From Acidovorax radicis (GTDB lineage Bacteria > Pseudomonadota > Gammaproteobacteria > Burkholderiales > Burkholderiaceae_C), in contig NZ_CP075184.1 in assembly GCF_020510705.1 (NCBI RefSeq), forward strand, positions 1 through 64,000: a DNA stretch of 64,000 bases, given 5' to 3'. The number at the start of each line of letters is the position of its first letter. The first letter of the stretch is position 1. Below the pieces are notes generated by a model. The model had not been told where the DNA came from and searched no databases. It was given only the letters and a program-made list of their open reading frames with translations. Shown piece after piece: positions 1 through 10,357 of this stretch. Both the position numbers and the translations under genes were made by a program.

Positions 1-1425
1 ATGACCGAGGAATCCCCCCGCAGCCCGTCCCCACCACCCGGCGCCGATGCCGGTCAGGGCCTGTGGCAGGCCTGCGTAGAACAGCTGGTACAAGACCTTC
101 CTGAGCAGCAGTTCAACACCTGGATCAAGCCCCTGATTGCGCAGGTGGCCGAGGATTTTTCCAAAGTCACGTTGCTGGTGGGCAACCGCTTCAAGCTCGA
201 CTGGATCCGCGCCCAATACGCAGGCCGCATTGCGGCGTTGCTTGAGGGGCTCTATGGTCAACCGGTAACCTTGGAGTTAGCACTTGCTCAGCGGGAATCC
301 ATTGCACGTACTTATGTTCGCCCCAACACTGGCGAACCCACCAACGCTCCGGCTCCCGCCGAAGCTGCGCAAGGCAACAGCGATGAAGCCTCCGCAGGCG
401 CGTTCCGCAACCGGCTCAACGCAGCCCTCACGTTCGAGACGCTGGTGGAGGGCACGGCCAACCGCATGGCACGCTCAGCAGCCATGCATGTGGCGGGCAT
501 GCCCGGGCATCTCTACAACCCGTTGTTCATCTATGGCGGCGTGGGCCTGGGCAAGACCCATCTGGTGCACGCCGTGGGCAACCGTCTGTTGCAGGACCGC
601 CCCGATGCCAAAGTTCTCTACATCCATGCCGAGCAGTTTGTGTCGGATGTGGTTAAGGCCTACCAGCGGCGCACCTTCGACGAGTTCAAGGAACGCTACC
701 ATTCGCTCGACCTGCTGCTGATCGACGATGTGCAGTTCTTCGCCAACAAGGACCGCACGCAGGAAGAATTTTTTAACGCATTTGAGGCCTTGCTGGCCAA
801 GAAGTCGCACATTGTGATGACGTCGGACACCTACCCCAAGGGTCTGGCCAACATCCACGAGCGGCTGGTTTCGCGTTTTGACTCGGGCCTGACGGTGGCC
901 ATCGAGCCGCCCGAGCTGGAAATGCGCGTGGCCATTCTGATCAACAAGGCCCGCGTCGAAGGCACCGAGATGCCCGAAGAGGTGGCGTTCTTCGTCGCCA
1001 AGAACGTGCGCTCCAACGTGCGCGAGCTGGAAGGCGCGCTGCGCAAGATCCTGGCCTACTCGCGCTTCAACCAGAAGGAAATCTCCATCCAGCTGGCCCG
1101 CGAGGCGCTGCGCGACCTGCTGTCGATCCAGAACCGTCAGATCTCTGTGGAAAACATCCAGAAGACGGTGGCCGACTATTACAAGATCAAGGTCGCCGAC
1201 ATGTACAGCAAGAAGCGCCCGGCCAGCATTGCCCGCCCGCGCCAGATCGCGATGTACCTGGCCAAGGAGCTGACGCAAAAGAGTCTTCCCGAGATCGGAG
1301 AATTGTTTGGCGGGCGCGACCACACCACGGTGCTGCACGCTGTGCGCAAGATTTCGGGTGAACGCCAGCAGCTCACCGAGCTGAACCAGCAATTGCATGT
1401 GTTGGAGCAGACGCTCAAAGGCTGA
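1..1425 (+). CDS. dnaA: Chromosomal replication initiator DnaA
   Basis: 474-aa initiator that binds oriC DnaA boxes and melts the origin. An N-terminal DnaB/DiaA interaction domain (about 1-95) is followed by a Pro/Ala-rich linker. The AAA+ core has Walker [10 protein letters not shown] near residue 179 and Walker [11 protein letters not shown]. The C-terminal DNA-binding signature [15 protein letters not shown] is intact. Length matches the family. The window begins exactly at its ATG, so the upstream promoter and any origin boxes on that side are not visible. The 130 bp to dnaN contain no convincing DnaA box or terminator, so the two are probably co-transcribed. Confidence 0.98.
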   Translation: MTEESPRSPSPPPGADAGQGLWQACVEQLVQDLPEQQFNTWIKPLIAQVAEDFSKVTLLVGNRFKLDWIRAQYAGRIAALLEGLYGQPVTLELALAQRESIARTYVRPNTGEPTNAPAPAEAAQGNSDEASAGAFRNRLNAALTFETLVEGTANRMARSAAMHVAGMPGHLYNPLFIYGGVGLGKTHLVHAVGNRLLQDRPDAKVLYIHAEQFVSDVVKAYQRRTFDEFKERYHSLDLLLIDDVQFFANKDRTQEEFFNAFEALLAKKSHIVMTSDTYPKGLANIHERLVSRFDSGLTVAIEPPELEMRVAILINKARVEGTEMPEEVAFFVAKNVRSNVRELEGALRKILAYSRFNQKEISIQLAREALRDLLSIQNRQISVENIQKTVADYYKIKVADMYSKKRPASIARPRQIAMYLAKELTQKSLPEIGELFGGRDHTTVLHAVRKISGERQQLTELNQQLHVLEQTLKG

Positions 1426-1555
1426 GAACAGGGCGCAATGGCCCCGAACAGAGCAGGCCCCGTAAAAGGGCAAAATGACGGGTTGTGAGCAGGGGGAGGC
1501 ACTTGGTGTGCCGCTGTTTACGCACCGTCCCAAAAAACCACAAGAGGTTGATGAC

Positions 1556-2674
1556 ATGATCGTCCTGAAGGCAACACAAGACAAGGTTCTCGCGGTTCTG
1601 CAGTCCGTGGCTGGCATCGTGGAGCGCCGCCACACGCTGCCCATCCTGGCCAATGTGCTGATCCGCAAGACGGGCAACGCCCTGCAGCTGACGACCAGCG
1701 ACCTCGAAATCCAGATCCGCACCACCGCAGAGCTGGGTGGCGACACTGGCGACTTCACCACCACCGTGGGTGCGCGCAAGCTCATCGACATCCTGCGCAC
1801 CATGCCGGGCGACCAGACGGTGAGCCTCGAATCGGCCCAGTCCAAGCTGATCCTCAAGGGCGGCAAGAGCCGCTTCACGCTGCAAAGCCTGCCGGCCGAA
1901 GACTTCCCGCTGGTGCAAGAGTCGGCCGCCTTCGGCCCCGTGTTCGCCGTGCCGCAAAAGACGCTGAAGGACCTGCTGGGCCAGGTGTCGTTTGCGATGG
2001 CGGTGCAAGATATTCGCTACTACCTCAACGGCATTCTGTTCGTGGCCGAGGGCAAACAGCTGAGCCTGGTGGCCACCGACGGCCACCGCCTGGCGTTTGC
2101 CAGCGCCACGCTCGACGTCGAAGTGCCCAAGCAGGAAGTCATCCTGCCGCGCAAGACCGTGATCGAGCTGCAGCGCCTGCTGAGTGACGCCGGTGGCGAG
2201 AACCAGCCCCACATCGAGATGCAGTTCGCCAACAACCAGGCCAAGTTCACCTTTGGCGGCATGGAGTTCGTCACCAAGCTGGTGGAGGGCAAGTTCCCCG
2301 ACTACAACCGCGTGATTCCGAAGAACCACAAGAACGGCATCACTCTGGGCCGCGCACCGCTGCTGGCCAGCCTGCAGCGCACGGCCATCATGACCAGCGA
2401 CAAGTTCAAGGGCGTGCGCCTGAACCTGGAGCCCGGCACCCTGCGCGTGGCGTCCAACAACGCCGAGCAGGAAGAAGCCGTGGACGAGCTCGACATCGAC
2501 TACGGTGGCGACACCATTGAGATCGGCTTCAACGTCACCTATCTCATCGACGCCCTGGCCAACATGGGCCAGGACATGGTGAGGGTGGAGCTCTCGGACG
2601 GCAACAGTTCTGCATTGCTGACCATCCCCGACAACGACACCTTCAAATACGTCGTGATGCCCATGCGTATTTGA
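1556..2674 (+). CDS. dnaN: DNA polymerase III beta sliding clamp
   Basis: 372-aa beta clamp that encircles DNA and tethers Pol III. The start is ATG 1556 (MIVLKATQDKVLAVLQ), preceded by an AGAGG ribosome site about 10 bp upstream; an in-frame start further upstream would add an unrelated tail. Three repeated clamp domains span the full length and the protein ends with the family-typical C-terminus (YVVMPMRI). It lies 130 bp downstream of dnaA in the classic dnaA-dnaN-gyrB order. Confidence 0.98.
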   Translation: MIVLKATQDKVLAVLQSVAGIVERRHTLPILANVLIRKTGNALQLTTSDLEIQIRTTAELGGDTGDFTTTVGARKLIDILRTMPGDQTVSLESAQSKLILKGGKSRFTLQSLPAEDFPLVQESAAFGPVFAVPQKTLKDLLGQVSFAMAVQDIRYYLNGILFVAEGKQLSLVATDGHRLAFASATLDVEVPKQEVILPRKTVIELQRLLSDAGGENQPHIEMQFANNQAKFTFGGMEFVTKLVEGKFPDYNRVIPKNHKNGITLGRAPLLASLQRTAIMTSDKFKGVRLNLEPGTLRVASNNAEQEEAVDELDIDYGGDTIEIGFNVTYLIDALANMGQDMVRVELSDGNSSALLTIPDNDTFKYVVMPMRI

Positions 2675-2697
2675 CGCCCGTCCAGCGCCTTCACTAC

Positions 2698-2747
2698 ATT
2701 ATTGATAGCTGCTTGCGCTTATCACATAAGCGCTTGAAGCACATTTC
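2698..2747. repeat. AGCGCTTAT-type intergenic repeat, copy 1
   Basis: Imperfect palindrome around TGCGCTTATCACATAAGCGC with flanking GATAGCTGCT, between dnaN and gyrB. One of eight related intergenic copies seen here (others near 34050, 35970, 43441, 45085, 48549, 57534, 62599). Function unknown; it can fold into a hairpin. Confidence 0.75.
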
Positions 2748-2758
2748 ATTCATATTGA

Positions 2759-5414
<2,656 letters not shown>

Positions 5415-5416
<2 letters not shown>

Positions 5417-5419
5417 GCG
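5415..5419. repeat. Target site duplication, left copy (GAGCG)
   Basis: Five bases immediately before the left transposon end. The first two are the last two bases of the gyrB TGA stop codon. Identical to 28761-28765. Confidence 0.93.
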
Positions 5420-5538
5420 TGTAGGTTCTCAAAAATATTGCAAAAATTCTCATAATTTGCAAAAAGTCTAGCTCCATTGGGTCTTGCGTATGTTGCAGGT
5501 CTCATTGATCTTGCAAATATTCTCATTACTTGCAAATT
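5420..5538 (+). repeat. Transposon left end with four TnsB-site-like repeats
   Basis: The terminus TGTAGGTTCTCA is followed by repeats of the form TTCTCA-N4 to N6-TTGCAAA at 5426-5445, 5447-5465, 5500-5518 (first T replaced by G) and 5520-5538, all in the same orientation. Reiterated sites at each end are the known arrangement for TnsB binding in Tn7-like elements. Assignment as TnsB sites is inferred. Confidence 0.85.
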
Positions 5539-5710
5539 TCGCTAAGAACTCAATGGTGCTTTCCGCCCATAAGTGACTCGCGACCCTCTATGGCAGGGCG
5601 TGGGCGGAAGTCGCAGGCCTGTTGCTATCCTTGTTGTCACTCGAGGTGCGCTTTTCAGGCACGAACTGCACAGCCACCGTCGGAGAAGCTTTTCGCTGCA
5701 GGAATACCCC
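5539..5710. other. Non-coding stretch inside left transposon end
   Basis: No supported gene or clear structure was seen between the end repeats and the ImmA-like gene. It probably represents sub-terminal transposon sequence. Confidence 0.4.
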
Positions 5711-6301
5711 TTACTCAAACAATGCCGTTTGCTTTTGAGTAGCGCTACCCAGAGTGCTCTCGATAATTTTGAGTTGCTGCAAGCGGATTAACAGCGCCTG
5801 GACACTGACTTTCAGCTCCTTTGCCAGGCCTAGCGTCTGCTCGTCATCAGAAATGTCACGGATCAGCGCCTCGGCCGCTATCACCGAAGCAGGCATGAGT
5901 AGAGCAGCAGAAAACATGTTCGCTTCGCGCTCTTCTTGGGGTGTTGTTGTAGAGCCGCCAGTTGTGTACGCAGCAGATGTGGCCTCTCCAACGCGTTGAT
6001 AAACACGCAAGTCCTTATCCACGATCATTCTGTCGCCTGTATCGTGAAGGATCAGGTGCCCAAACTCATGCCCAATGGTGAAACGCTGTCGGGGTTCAGG
6101 ATGTTCGTCATTAACGAAAATATGTCGCTCTGCACCACGAACAACAAGGGCGCCTGAAACATCCGCCTCCATCTTTTCGTAGTGAATTTCTGCGTTGCAA
6201 AACCGTGCAATCTTGAACAGATCTACAGGCGTGCTCATAACACGCGCACCTCGCAAAAGTTCTTGCGCACGCTGTTCGATGACTTTTGGTGTGTGTGACA
6301 T
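5711..6301 (-). CDS. ImmA/IrrE-family metallopeptidase
   Basis: 196-aa zinc peptidase of the ImmA/IrrE family, which typically cleaves or antagonises a partner XRE repressor. The zinc motif HEFGHLILH and a downstream EREANMFSAALLMP helix (third ligand Glu) are present, giving the gluzincin arrangement. It lies 8 bp downstream of and co-directional with an XRE gene, the usual repressor/antirepressor pair. By analogy with ICEBs1 and phage modules it could derepress the adjacent cargo or transposition functions; that role is inferred. It is the first cargo gene from the gyrB-proximal end. Confidence 0.88.
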   Translation of the reverse strand: MSHTPKVIEQRAQELLRGARVMSTPVDLFKIARFCNAEIHYEKMEADVSGALVVRGAERHIFVNDEHPEPRQRFTIGHEFGHLILHDTGDRMIVDKDLRVYQRVGEATSAAYTTGGSTTTPQEEREANMFSAALLMPASVIAAEALIRDISDDEQTLGLAKELKVSVQALLIRLQQLKIIESTLGSATQKQTALFE

Positions 6302-6309
6302 TTGCTTTC

Positions 6310-6654
6310 TCAGGATGGCGTCAATACGCGCTCGATGGCGCTTCCTAACAATGGACTACCCGCAGAGCTCAACTGAGCTTTGATCGTCGCACCGTCAATC
6401 TCGGATTCACGACGTTCAGCGGACTCATCCACGTTTAATGACTCCAAGAGTTTTGTTGCACTCACATCGAGAGCGCCGCAGATGCGGAACAAAACGTGGA
6501 GCGGGACCTTCTGCACTCCCTTCTCGATGTTGGTAATCGAGGTACGTTCCAGCCCGACCTGCTCCGCCAGTTGTGCTTGCGTGAACTCAGCAAGCAACCG
6601 ACGAGAACGAATGATCTCGCCTAAGACAACGTACAGACGGCTCTCTTCAATCAC
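6310..6654 (-). CDS. XRE-family helix-turn-helix regulator
   Basis: 114-aa protein with a Cro/C1-type HTH (about residues 12-66, containing FTQAQLAEQVGLERTSITNIE). It lies directly upstream of the ImmA-like gene on the same strand, and the pair probably forms a two-gene operon. The divergent 390-bp space to the Ubl operon contains a good promoter, so this regulator may control that operon, itself, or both (inference). The C-terminal tail of about 45 residues has no recognised domain. Confidence 0.85.
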   Translation of the reverse strand: MIEESRLYVVLGEIIRSRRLLAEFTQAQLAEQVGLERTSITNIEKGVQKVPLHVLFRICGALDVSATKLLESLNVDESAERRESEIDGATIKAQLSSAGSPLLGSAIERVLTPS

Positions 6655-6756
6655 GTCAGTGACTCCAGTGAAATCAAAATCTAGCGAATGCAGCCAATCA
6701 TGTCAATGAGGCTGACAAAGTCAATGGATGGCACAAATGTTTTAGTGTTTGCCAGA

Positions 6757-6785
6757 TTGACACAGCAGCGCGCCCAGCATAAGAT
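6757..6785 (+). promoter_or_regulatory. Predicted sigma-70 promoter of the Ubl operon
   Basis: TTGACA (6757-6762), a 17-bp spacer, then TAAGAT (6780-6785), reading toward the ubiquitin-like operon that starts at 7044. A near-consensus -35 with ideal spacing makes this the best promoter in the 390-bp divergent region. Confidence 0.6.
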
Positions 6786-6842
6786 GCCAACATATTGCAC
6801 TTTCTAATATTTGTGCGATTTATTGACAAACAAGGAGGCGCT

Positions 6843-6892
6843 ATGAACATCACCGAATAAAACAAGGGGTCAAACCAGTGAAGGTTGACCCC
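6843..6892 (+). other. Five-codon mini-ORF plus hairpin ahead of the Ubl operon
   Basis: A strong AAGGAGG (6832-6838) precedes ATG 6843, which opens a five-codon reading frame (MNITE, stop at 6858-6860). Directly after it, GGGGTCAA (6866-6873) pairs with TTGACCCC (6885-6892). The stem is extended by an AACC/GGTT pairing with a bulge. This could be a leader with a regulatory hairpin, an operator, or a truncated gene start. No T-run follows, so it is not a classical terminator. Confidence 0.4.
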
Positions 6893-7043
6893 CTGAGTGA
6901 ACTCGCGCTAGAGCGCTCGTCCGGTGTGGAAGCCACGAGTGTCGCGTTTAGTACCTGAGGCTGTCAACTTTTCATTGCAAAGCTAGAGCGGAATGTGGGA
7001 ATTTTCCACATGACAAATACTGTTTGAATGAAAGGAAGTCAAC

Positions 7044-8132
7044 ATGGCTCCGAATGAAATCGCTCGCCCCGGCCAGGGGCAAACCGTTGAAGTGTGCGGC
7101 CTTGACCTGGAGCTGCGCACCGTCGAACTTCAAGATCAAACGCCTACGGGAACGCAGATCGCACTGGCAGCCGGGTTCAATCCCGAGCCCAATGTCTGTG
7201 TTTTGCAGTGGTTGGACCGGGGCGTGGAGGACATCAGTCCAACTGAAGTAGCTCGGCTGAAAGAAGGCCAGAACCGTTTCATCGTGTGCGAGAGCGATGG
7301 CCTGGAGCGCCTGACGGTGGATGGGCTGCGGTACGACTGGCCGGTTCCAACCGTCTCCGTGACCACCCTACGTAAGTTGGCGCATCTCCCACGCTCCAAG
7401 AGCTTCTACCTTGAGCACGAGCGCCAAGAAGACCGCCTTCTGGAAGATGACGAAATCGTCCGATTGGGTGAAGCTGGGGTGGAACAGCTGTTCACCCGCT
7501 GGGTCTTGAAGATTGGAGACAGCTTCTTCGGCTTCCGGACCCCGACAGTAAAGGTGCGTGATGCCTTGACCGTCGCGGGCATCAACCTCGATGCGGGATG
7601 GCAGATCTTCCTGAAGGTGAAGGATCAGCCCAAACAAACCATGGAGTTGGACGACGTCATTGATCTGACCACGCCCGGCATCGAGAAGCTGCGTGTGTCT
7701 CCAAAGGAAGTCAACAACGGCGAGGGGGTGCACCCGCTGCGGCAGTTCCGGCTGCTCGATGGCGATGAGCGCCACTTGGATACCCACTACCCGGGGTGGG
7801 TGGCCGTGCTGGAGGGAAGTGCCCGGTGGGTCATCCTGCTTAAGTACCAACTTCCTGAAGGCTTCTCGCCGGCGGTGGTGCAGATGGCGCTGAACATCCC
7901 GCCCACGTACCCTATGTCGGAAGTGGACATGTTTTACCTGTTCCCCGCTGCATCGCTCAACAGCGGTGTCACTATCCCCGCCACCGAAGCGCAGATTTCC
8001 GTACAAGGGCTGACCTTCCAGCGCTGGTCACGCCATCGTGGTTCGGCATCGCAGTGGCGACCTGGAGTCGACAGCATGGTCACGCATCTTGCCCTCGTAG
8101 AGGCTGCATTGCTGAACGAGGTGCAGAAATGA
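7044..8132 (+). CDS. Multi-ubiquitin-domain protein fused to an E2-like (Prok-E2_E) domain
   Basis: 362 aa. Roughly residues 12-78, 80-150 and 151-222 read as three beta-grasp multiubiquitin-type repeats; the last runs through the WVLKIGDSFFGF segment to VIDLTTPGIEKLRVSPKE. Residues 230-362 resemble the bacterial E2 family E (YPMSEVDMFYLFPA, then WSRH and WRPGVDSMVTHL). No cysteine occurs in this E2-like part, so a thioester E2 mechanism cannot be assumed. The start at ATG 7044 has AAAGGAAG 6 bp upstream. The stop overlaps the start of the JAB-E1 gene, giving a coupled operon with E1, deubiquitinase-like and DUF6527 partners. Such sets are predicted, and some reported, to conjugate Ubl proteins in phage defence. 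Confidence 0.85.
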   Translation: MAPNEIARPGQGQTVEVCGLDLELRTVELQDQTPTGTQIALAAGFNPEPNVCVLQWLDRGVEDISPTEVARLKEGQNRFIVCESDGLERLTVDGLRYDWPVPTVSVTTLRKLAHLPRSKSFYLEHERQEDRLLEDDEIVRLGEAGVEQLFTRWVLKIGDSFFGFRTPTVKVRDALTVAGINLDAGWQIFLKVKDQPKQTMELDDVIDLTTPGIEKLRVSPKEVNNGEGVHPLRQFRLLDGDERHLDTHYPGWVAVLEGSARWVILLKYQLPEGFSPAVVQMALNIPPTYPMSEVDMFYLFPAASLNSGVTIPATEAQISVQGLTFQRWSRHRGSASQWRPGVDSMVTHLALVEAALLNEVQK

Positions 8133-9511
8133 TGCCGGCCTCGTGTCTGACGCTTACGCATGAGGTGTATGCGCTTGCGCGCAAGCACCTCTTTCCTGGC
8201 GATGGACTCGAGGCTGCGGCGATCCTGGTGTGCTCCAGGGTCGCTGGTCCTCGTACCCGTCTACTCGCCCACGACATCGTGCTGGTACCCCACGCAGAAT
8301 GCCAGCGCGCAGCTGACTTTCTGCGCTGGCCCGGGGCTTCCATCGAGGATGGAATCGACAAGGCCGACGCAGCGGGGCACAGTCTCATCCTTCTGCACTC
8401 GCATCCAGGGGACCTCTTCGGATTCTCCCGGCTGGACGATCAAAGTGATCACGATGTCATCCCCTGCATCTACCATGCCGTGGATAGTCTGCACGGCTCC
8501 GCCATCATGGTGTCGTCAGGGGCAATGCTGGCCAGGATCTACTCGAAAGACATGCAGGTGAGCGTGCTCGAGGTGGTCACGATGGCCCATCACGACCTGC
8601 GTTTCTGGTGGGCGGATGGCGAATTCTCCACGCGGCCAATGGCCTTCACCAGCGAGTCCCGCCGCGAGCTTAGAAGGCTGTCGGCGTGTGTGGTGGGGGT
8701 GTCCGGCACTGGATCAATCGTCGCAGAACAGTTGGCCCGACTAGGCTTTGGCCAGGTCGTTTTGGTCGACTTTGATCGCGTTGAGCACAAGAATCTGAAC
8801 CGAATCTTGAATTCGACGCTGCTCGACGCCAAATCAAATGTACTGAAGGTAGAGTCAATTCGGCGAGCGATTGATTCCTATCGAGGCCCTGGCGTCGCCC
8901 GTGTTGTGCCGGAGACAATCCTTTCGCGCAGCGCGGTCTTGGAAGCGTGCCAGGCCGACGTGATCTTCAGTTGCGTGGATTCTCAAGAAGGCCGACAGAT
9001 CGTCGATCTGATCGCAGCTTTCTTCTTGATGCCCGCTTTTGATGTGGGCGTCACCATCCCCACGCGGAAGAACAAAAGCGGCGTGGCGATTCTCGACGTG
9101 TGTGCGCGTGTCGATTACGTGCGGCCTGGTGGGCCCATGCTCTACGAGCGTGGCGTGTATACCCAACAAGGCGTCCGTGCCGAGCAATTGAAGCGAACAG
9201 ATCCTGAGCAGTTCAAGGCCCAGATCGCGGACGGGTACATTCCCGGTGCGAATGAGGAGGCCCCATCGGTAATAGCGCTCAACATGAGCGCCTCAGCCGA
9301 CACCGTGCTCGAATTCATCGCCCGCATCCACCCATTTCGGCACGATGGCAATTCAGGCCATGCTCGCCGTAATCGATCTCTGGCTGCTGCAGAAGAGGAG
9401 TTTTTGGCGGAGAGCAGCTTTAAATCCGATCCATTTCCGCTGCTAGGGCACGGAGCTCGCGAGCCCTTGCTTGGTATGCCGCAACTCACTTCGCAGGCCG
9501 AGGTGCGGTAA
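8129..9511 (+). CDS. JAB/MPN isopeptidase-ThiF E1 fusion protein
   Basis: 460 aa. The N-terminal JAB domain has the JAMM motif: H90-S-H92-P, then S100 and D103, a deubiquitinase-type zinc site. The C-terminal half is a ThiF/E1 adenylation domain with a Rossmann GVSGTGSIVAEQLARLG near 190 and VDFDRVEHKNLNR. The region where canonical E1s place a catalytic Cys reads EEAPSVIALNMS, offering Ser380 instead. ATG 8129 overlaps the upstream TGA (ATGA). It activates and may also trim or remove the Ubl encoded upstream. The Ser at the crossover position and the Cys-free E2 domain together hint at oxyester chemistry (inference). Confidence 0.87.
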   Translation: MMPASCLTLTHEVYALARKHLFPGDGLEAAAILVCSRVAGPRTRLLAHDIVLVPHAECQRAADFLRWPGASIEDGIDKADAAGHSLILLHSHPGDLFGFSRLDDQSDHDVIPCIYHAVDSLHGSAIMVSSGAMLARIYSKDMQVSVLEVVTMAHHDLRFWWADGEFSTRPMAFTSESRRELRRLSACVVGVSGTGSIVAEQLARLGFGQVVLVDFDRVEHKNLNRILNSTLLDAKSNVLKVESIRRAIDSYRGPGVARVVPETILSRSAVLEACQADVIFSCVDSQEGRQIVDLIAAFFLMPAFDVGVTIPTRKNKSGVAILDVCARVDYVRPGGPMLYERGVYTQQGVRAEQLKRTDPEQFKAQIADGYIPGANEEAPSVIALNMSASADTVLEFIARIHPFRHDGNSGHARRNRSLAAAEEEFLAESSFKSDPFPLLGHGAREPLLGMPQLTSQAEVR

Positions 9512-9531
9512 CTTCAGCTTTGAGAACGTTT

Positions 9532-9897
9532 ATGCGAACCTTTACGCGGCGCATCATCAACTGGTATAGCGCATGGTGGGCCAGGCTGTGGAAAGGCCCC
9601 CCAGAGGCTCGGAGCCTTATCGTAGTCTCTGGCGACAGTCTTCCCAAGGAGCTACCCGACCGAGATCTTGTTCTTGCCCGAGACGGTGGCGAGGATTGGT
9701 GTGTCGGAATGAAGTGCCCCTGTGGCTGTGGACGCATTCTTGAGCTTCTGTTGATTCCTGAGGCCCACCCTCGCTGGAAACTGACGGTTGACTCGGGTGG
9801 CCGACCTACCTTGCATCCTTCTGTCTGGGTAAAGGACGGTTGCCGCTCTCATTTCTGGTTGAGACAGGGCCAAATAGAGTGGTGTCGCGACGACTAA
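9532..9897 (+). CDS. DUF6527-family protein of the Ubl operon
   Basis: 121-aa protein with paired metal-ligand-like clusters, KCPCGCG near residue 63 and DGCRSHFWL, plus HPSVW and a final IEWC. This is the pattern of DUF6527, which co-occurs with bacterial multi-ubiquitin/E1/E2 genes and which I recall being proposed as a Ubl-processing peptidase (recollection, unverified). It follows the E1 gene by 20 bp. ATG 9532 is preferred; an in-frame TTG at 9520 would add four residues. It completes a three-gene operon with no further gene on this strand before the convergent avcD module. Confidence 0.75.
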   Translation: MRTFTRRIINWYSAWWARLWKGPPEARSLIVVSGDSLPKELPDRDLVLARDGGEDWCVGMKCPCGCGRILELLLIPEAHPRWKLTVDSGGRPTLHPSVWVKDGCRSHFWLRQGQIEWCRDD

Positions 9898-10090
9898 ACG
9901 CGTGTGAATCGATCACCCATTCACTTTTGAAGGCTAGCTTGGAATCGATGAAAAAGGTGAACAAGCAGTGCCAGCTACCCTAGGGTGTTGGATGCCCTCC
10001 GGGGCTGTCAAAGAAAGCTGAATCCGAATTTTCTCGGCCGATCCTCAGGACCGCACCAATTTCAAAGGTGCAACACCCTCAAGAAGAAAA

Positions 10091-10300
10091 CTACTTGAAA
10101 TGCTGAACTCGACTGGTGATCCGCTCGATCAGCTTGGCGTCCTGTCCCTCTTTTTCGCGGACGCGACGTGAGCGAAGATATGCGTTGAAACAGATGACTA
10201 GAGCAGGCACTTGAGAACTTTGCGCCGGAAGTTCTTGCTCAGACGGCTCAACTACGCTTTCGAAATCGAACTCCAACTGCTCATTGGATGCACGGGTCAT
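10091..10300 (-). CDS. Small protein encoded downstream of avcD
   Basis: 69-aa acidic protein with an N-terminal low-complexity Glu/Ser part (EQLEFDFESVVEPSEQE) and a basic C-terminal helix (YLRSRRVREKEGQDAKLIERI). I do not recognise a family. ATG 10300 is chosen because GGAG lies 7 bp upstream; an in-frame earlier start at 10339 would add 13 residues. It is co-directional with the deaminase gene, 57 bp after its stop, so probably the second gene of that operon. It could be an accessory or regulatory partner. Confidence 0.55.
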   Translation of the reverse strand: MTRASNEQLEFDFESVVEPSEQELPAQSSQVPALVICFNAYLRSRRVREKEGQDAKLIERITSRVQHFK

Positions 10301-10357
10301 GGAAGGCTCCGGATCTGTTTTAGGCAGTAAATTGATCAACGAATTCTCGCTAAAACG

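Noticed and set aside
1426..1555. oriC between dnaA and dnaN
   Set aside because: No cluster of DnaA boxes or AT-rich unwinding element; the origin more likely lies upstream of dnaA outside the window.
475..1878. Long antisense open frame across dnaA/dnaN (467 aa)
   Set aside because: Mirror of strong coding sequence in high-GC DNA; no ribosome site and no recognisable motif.
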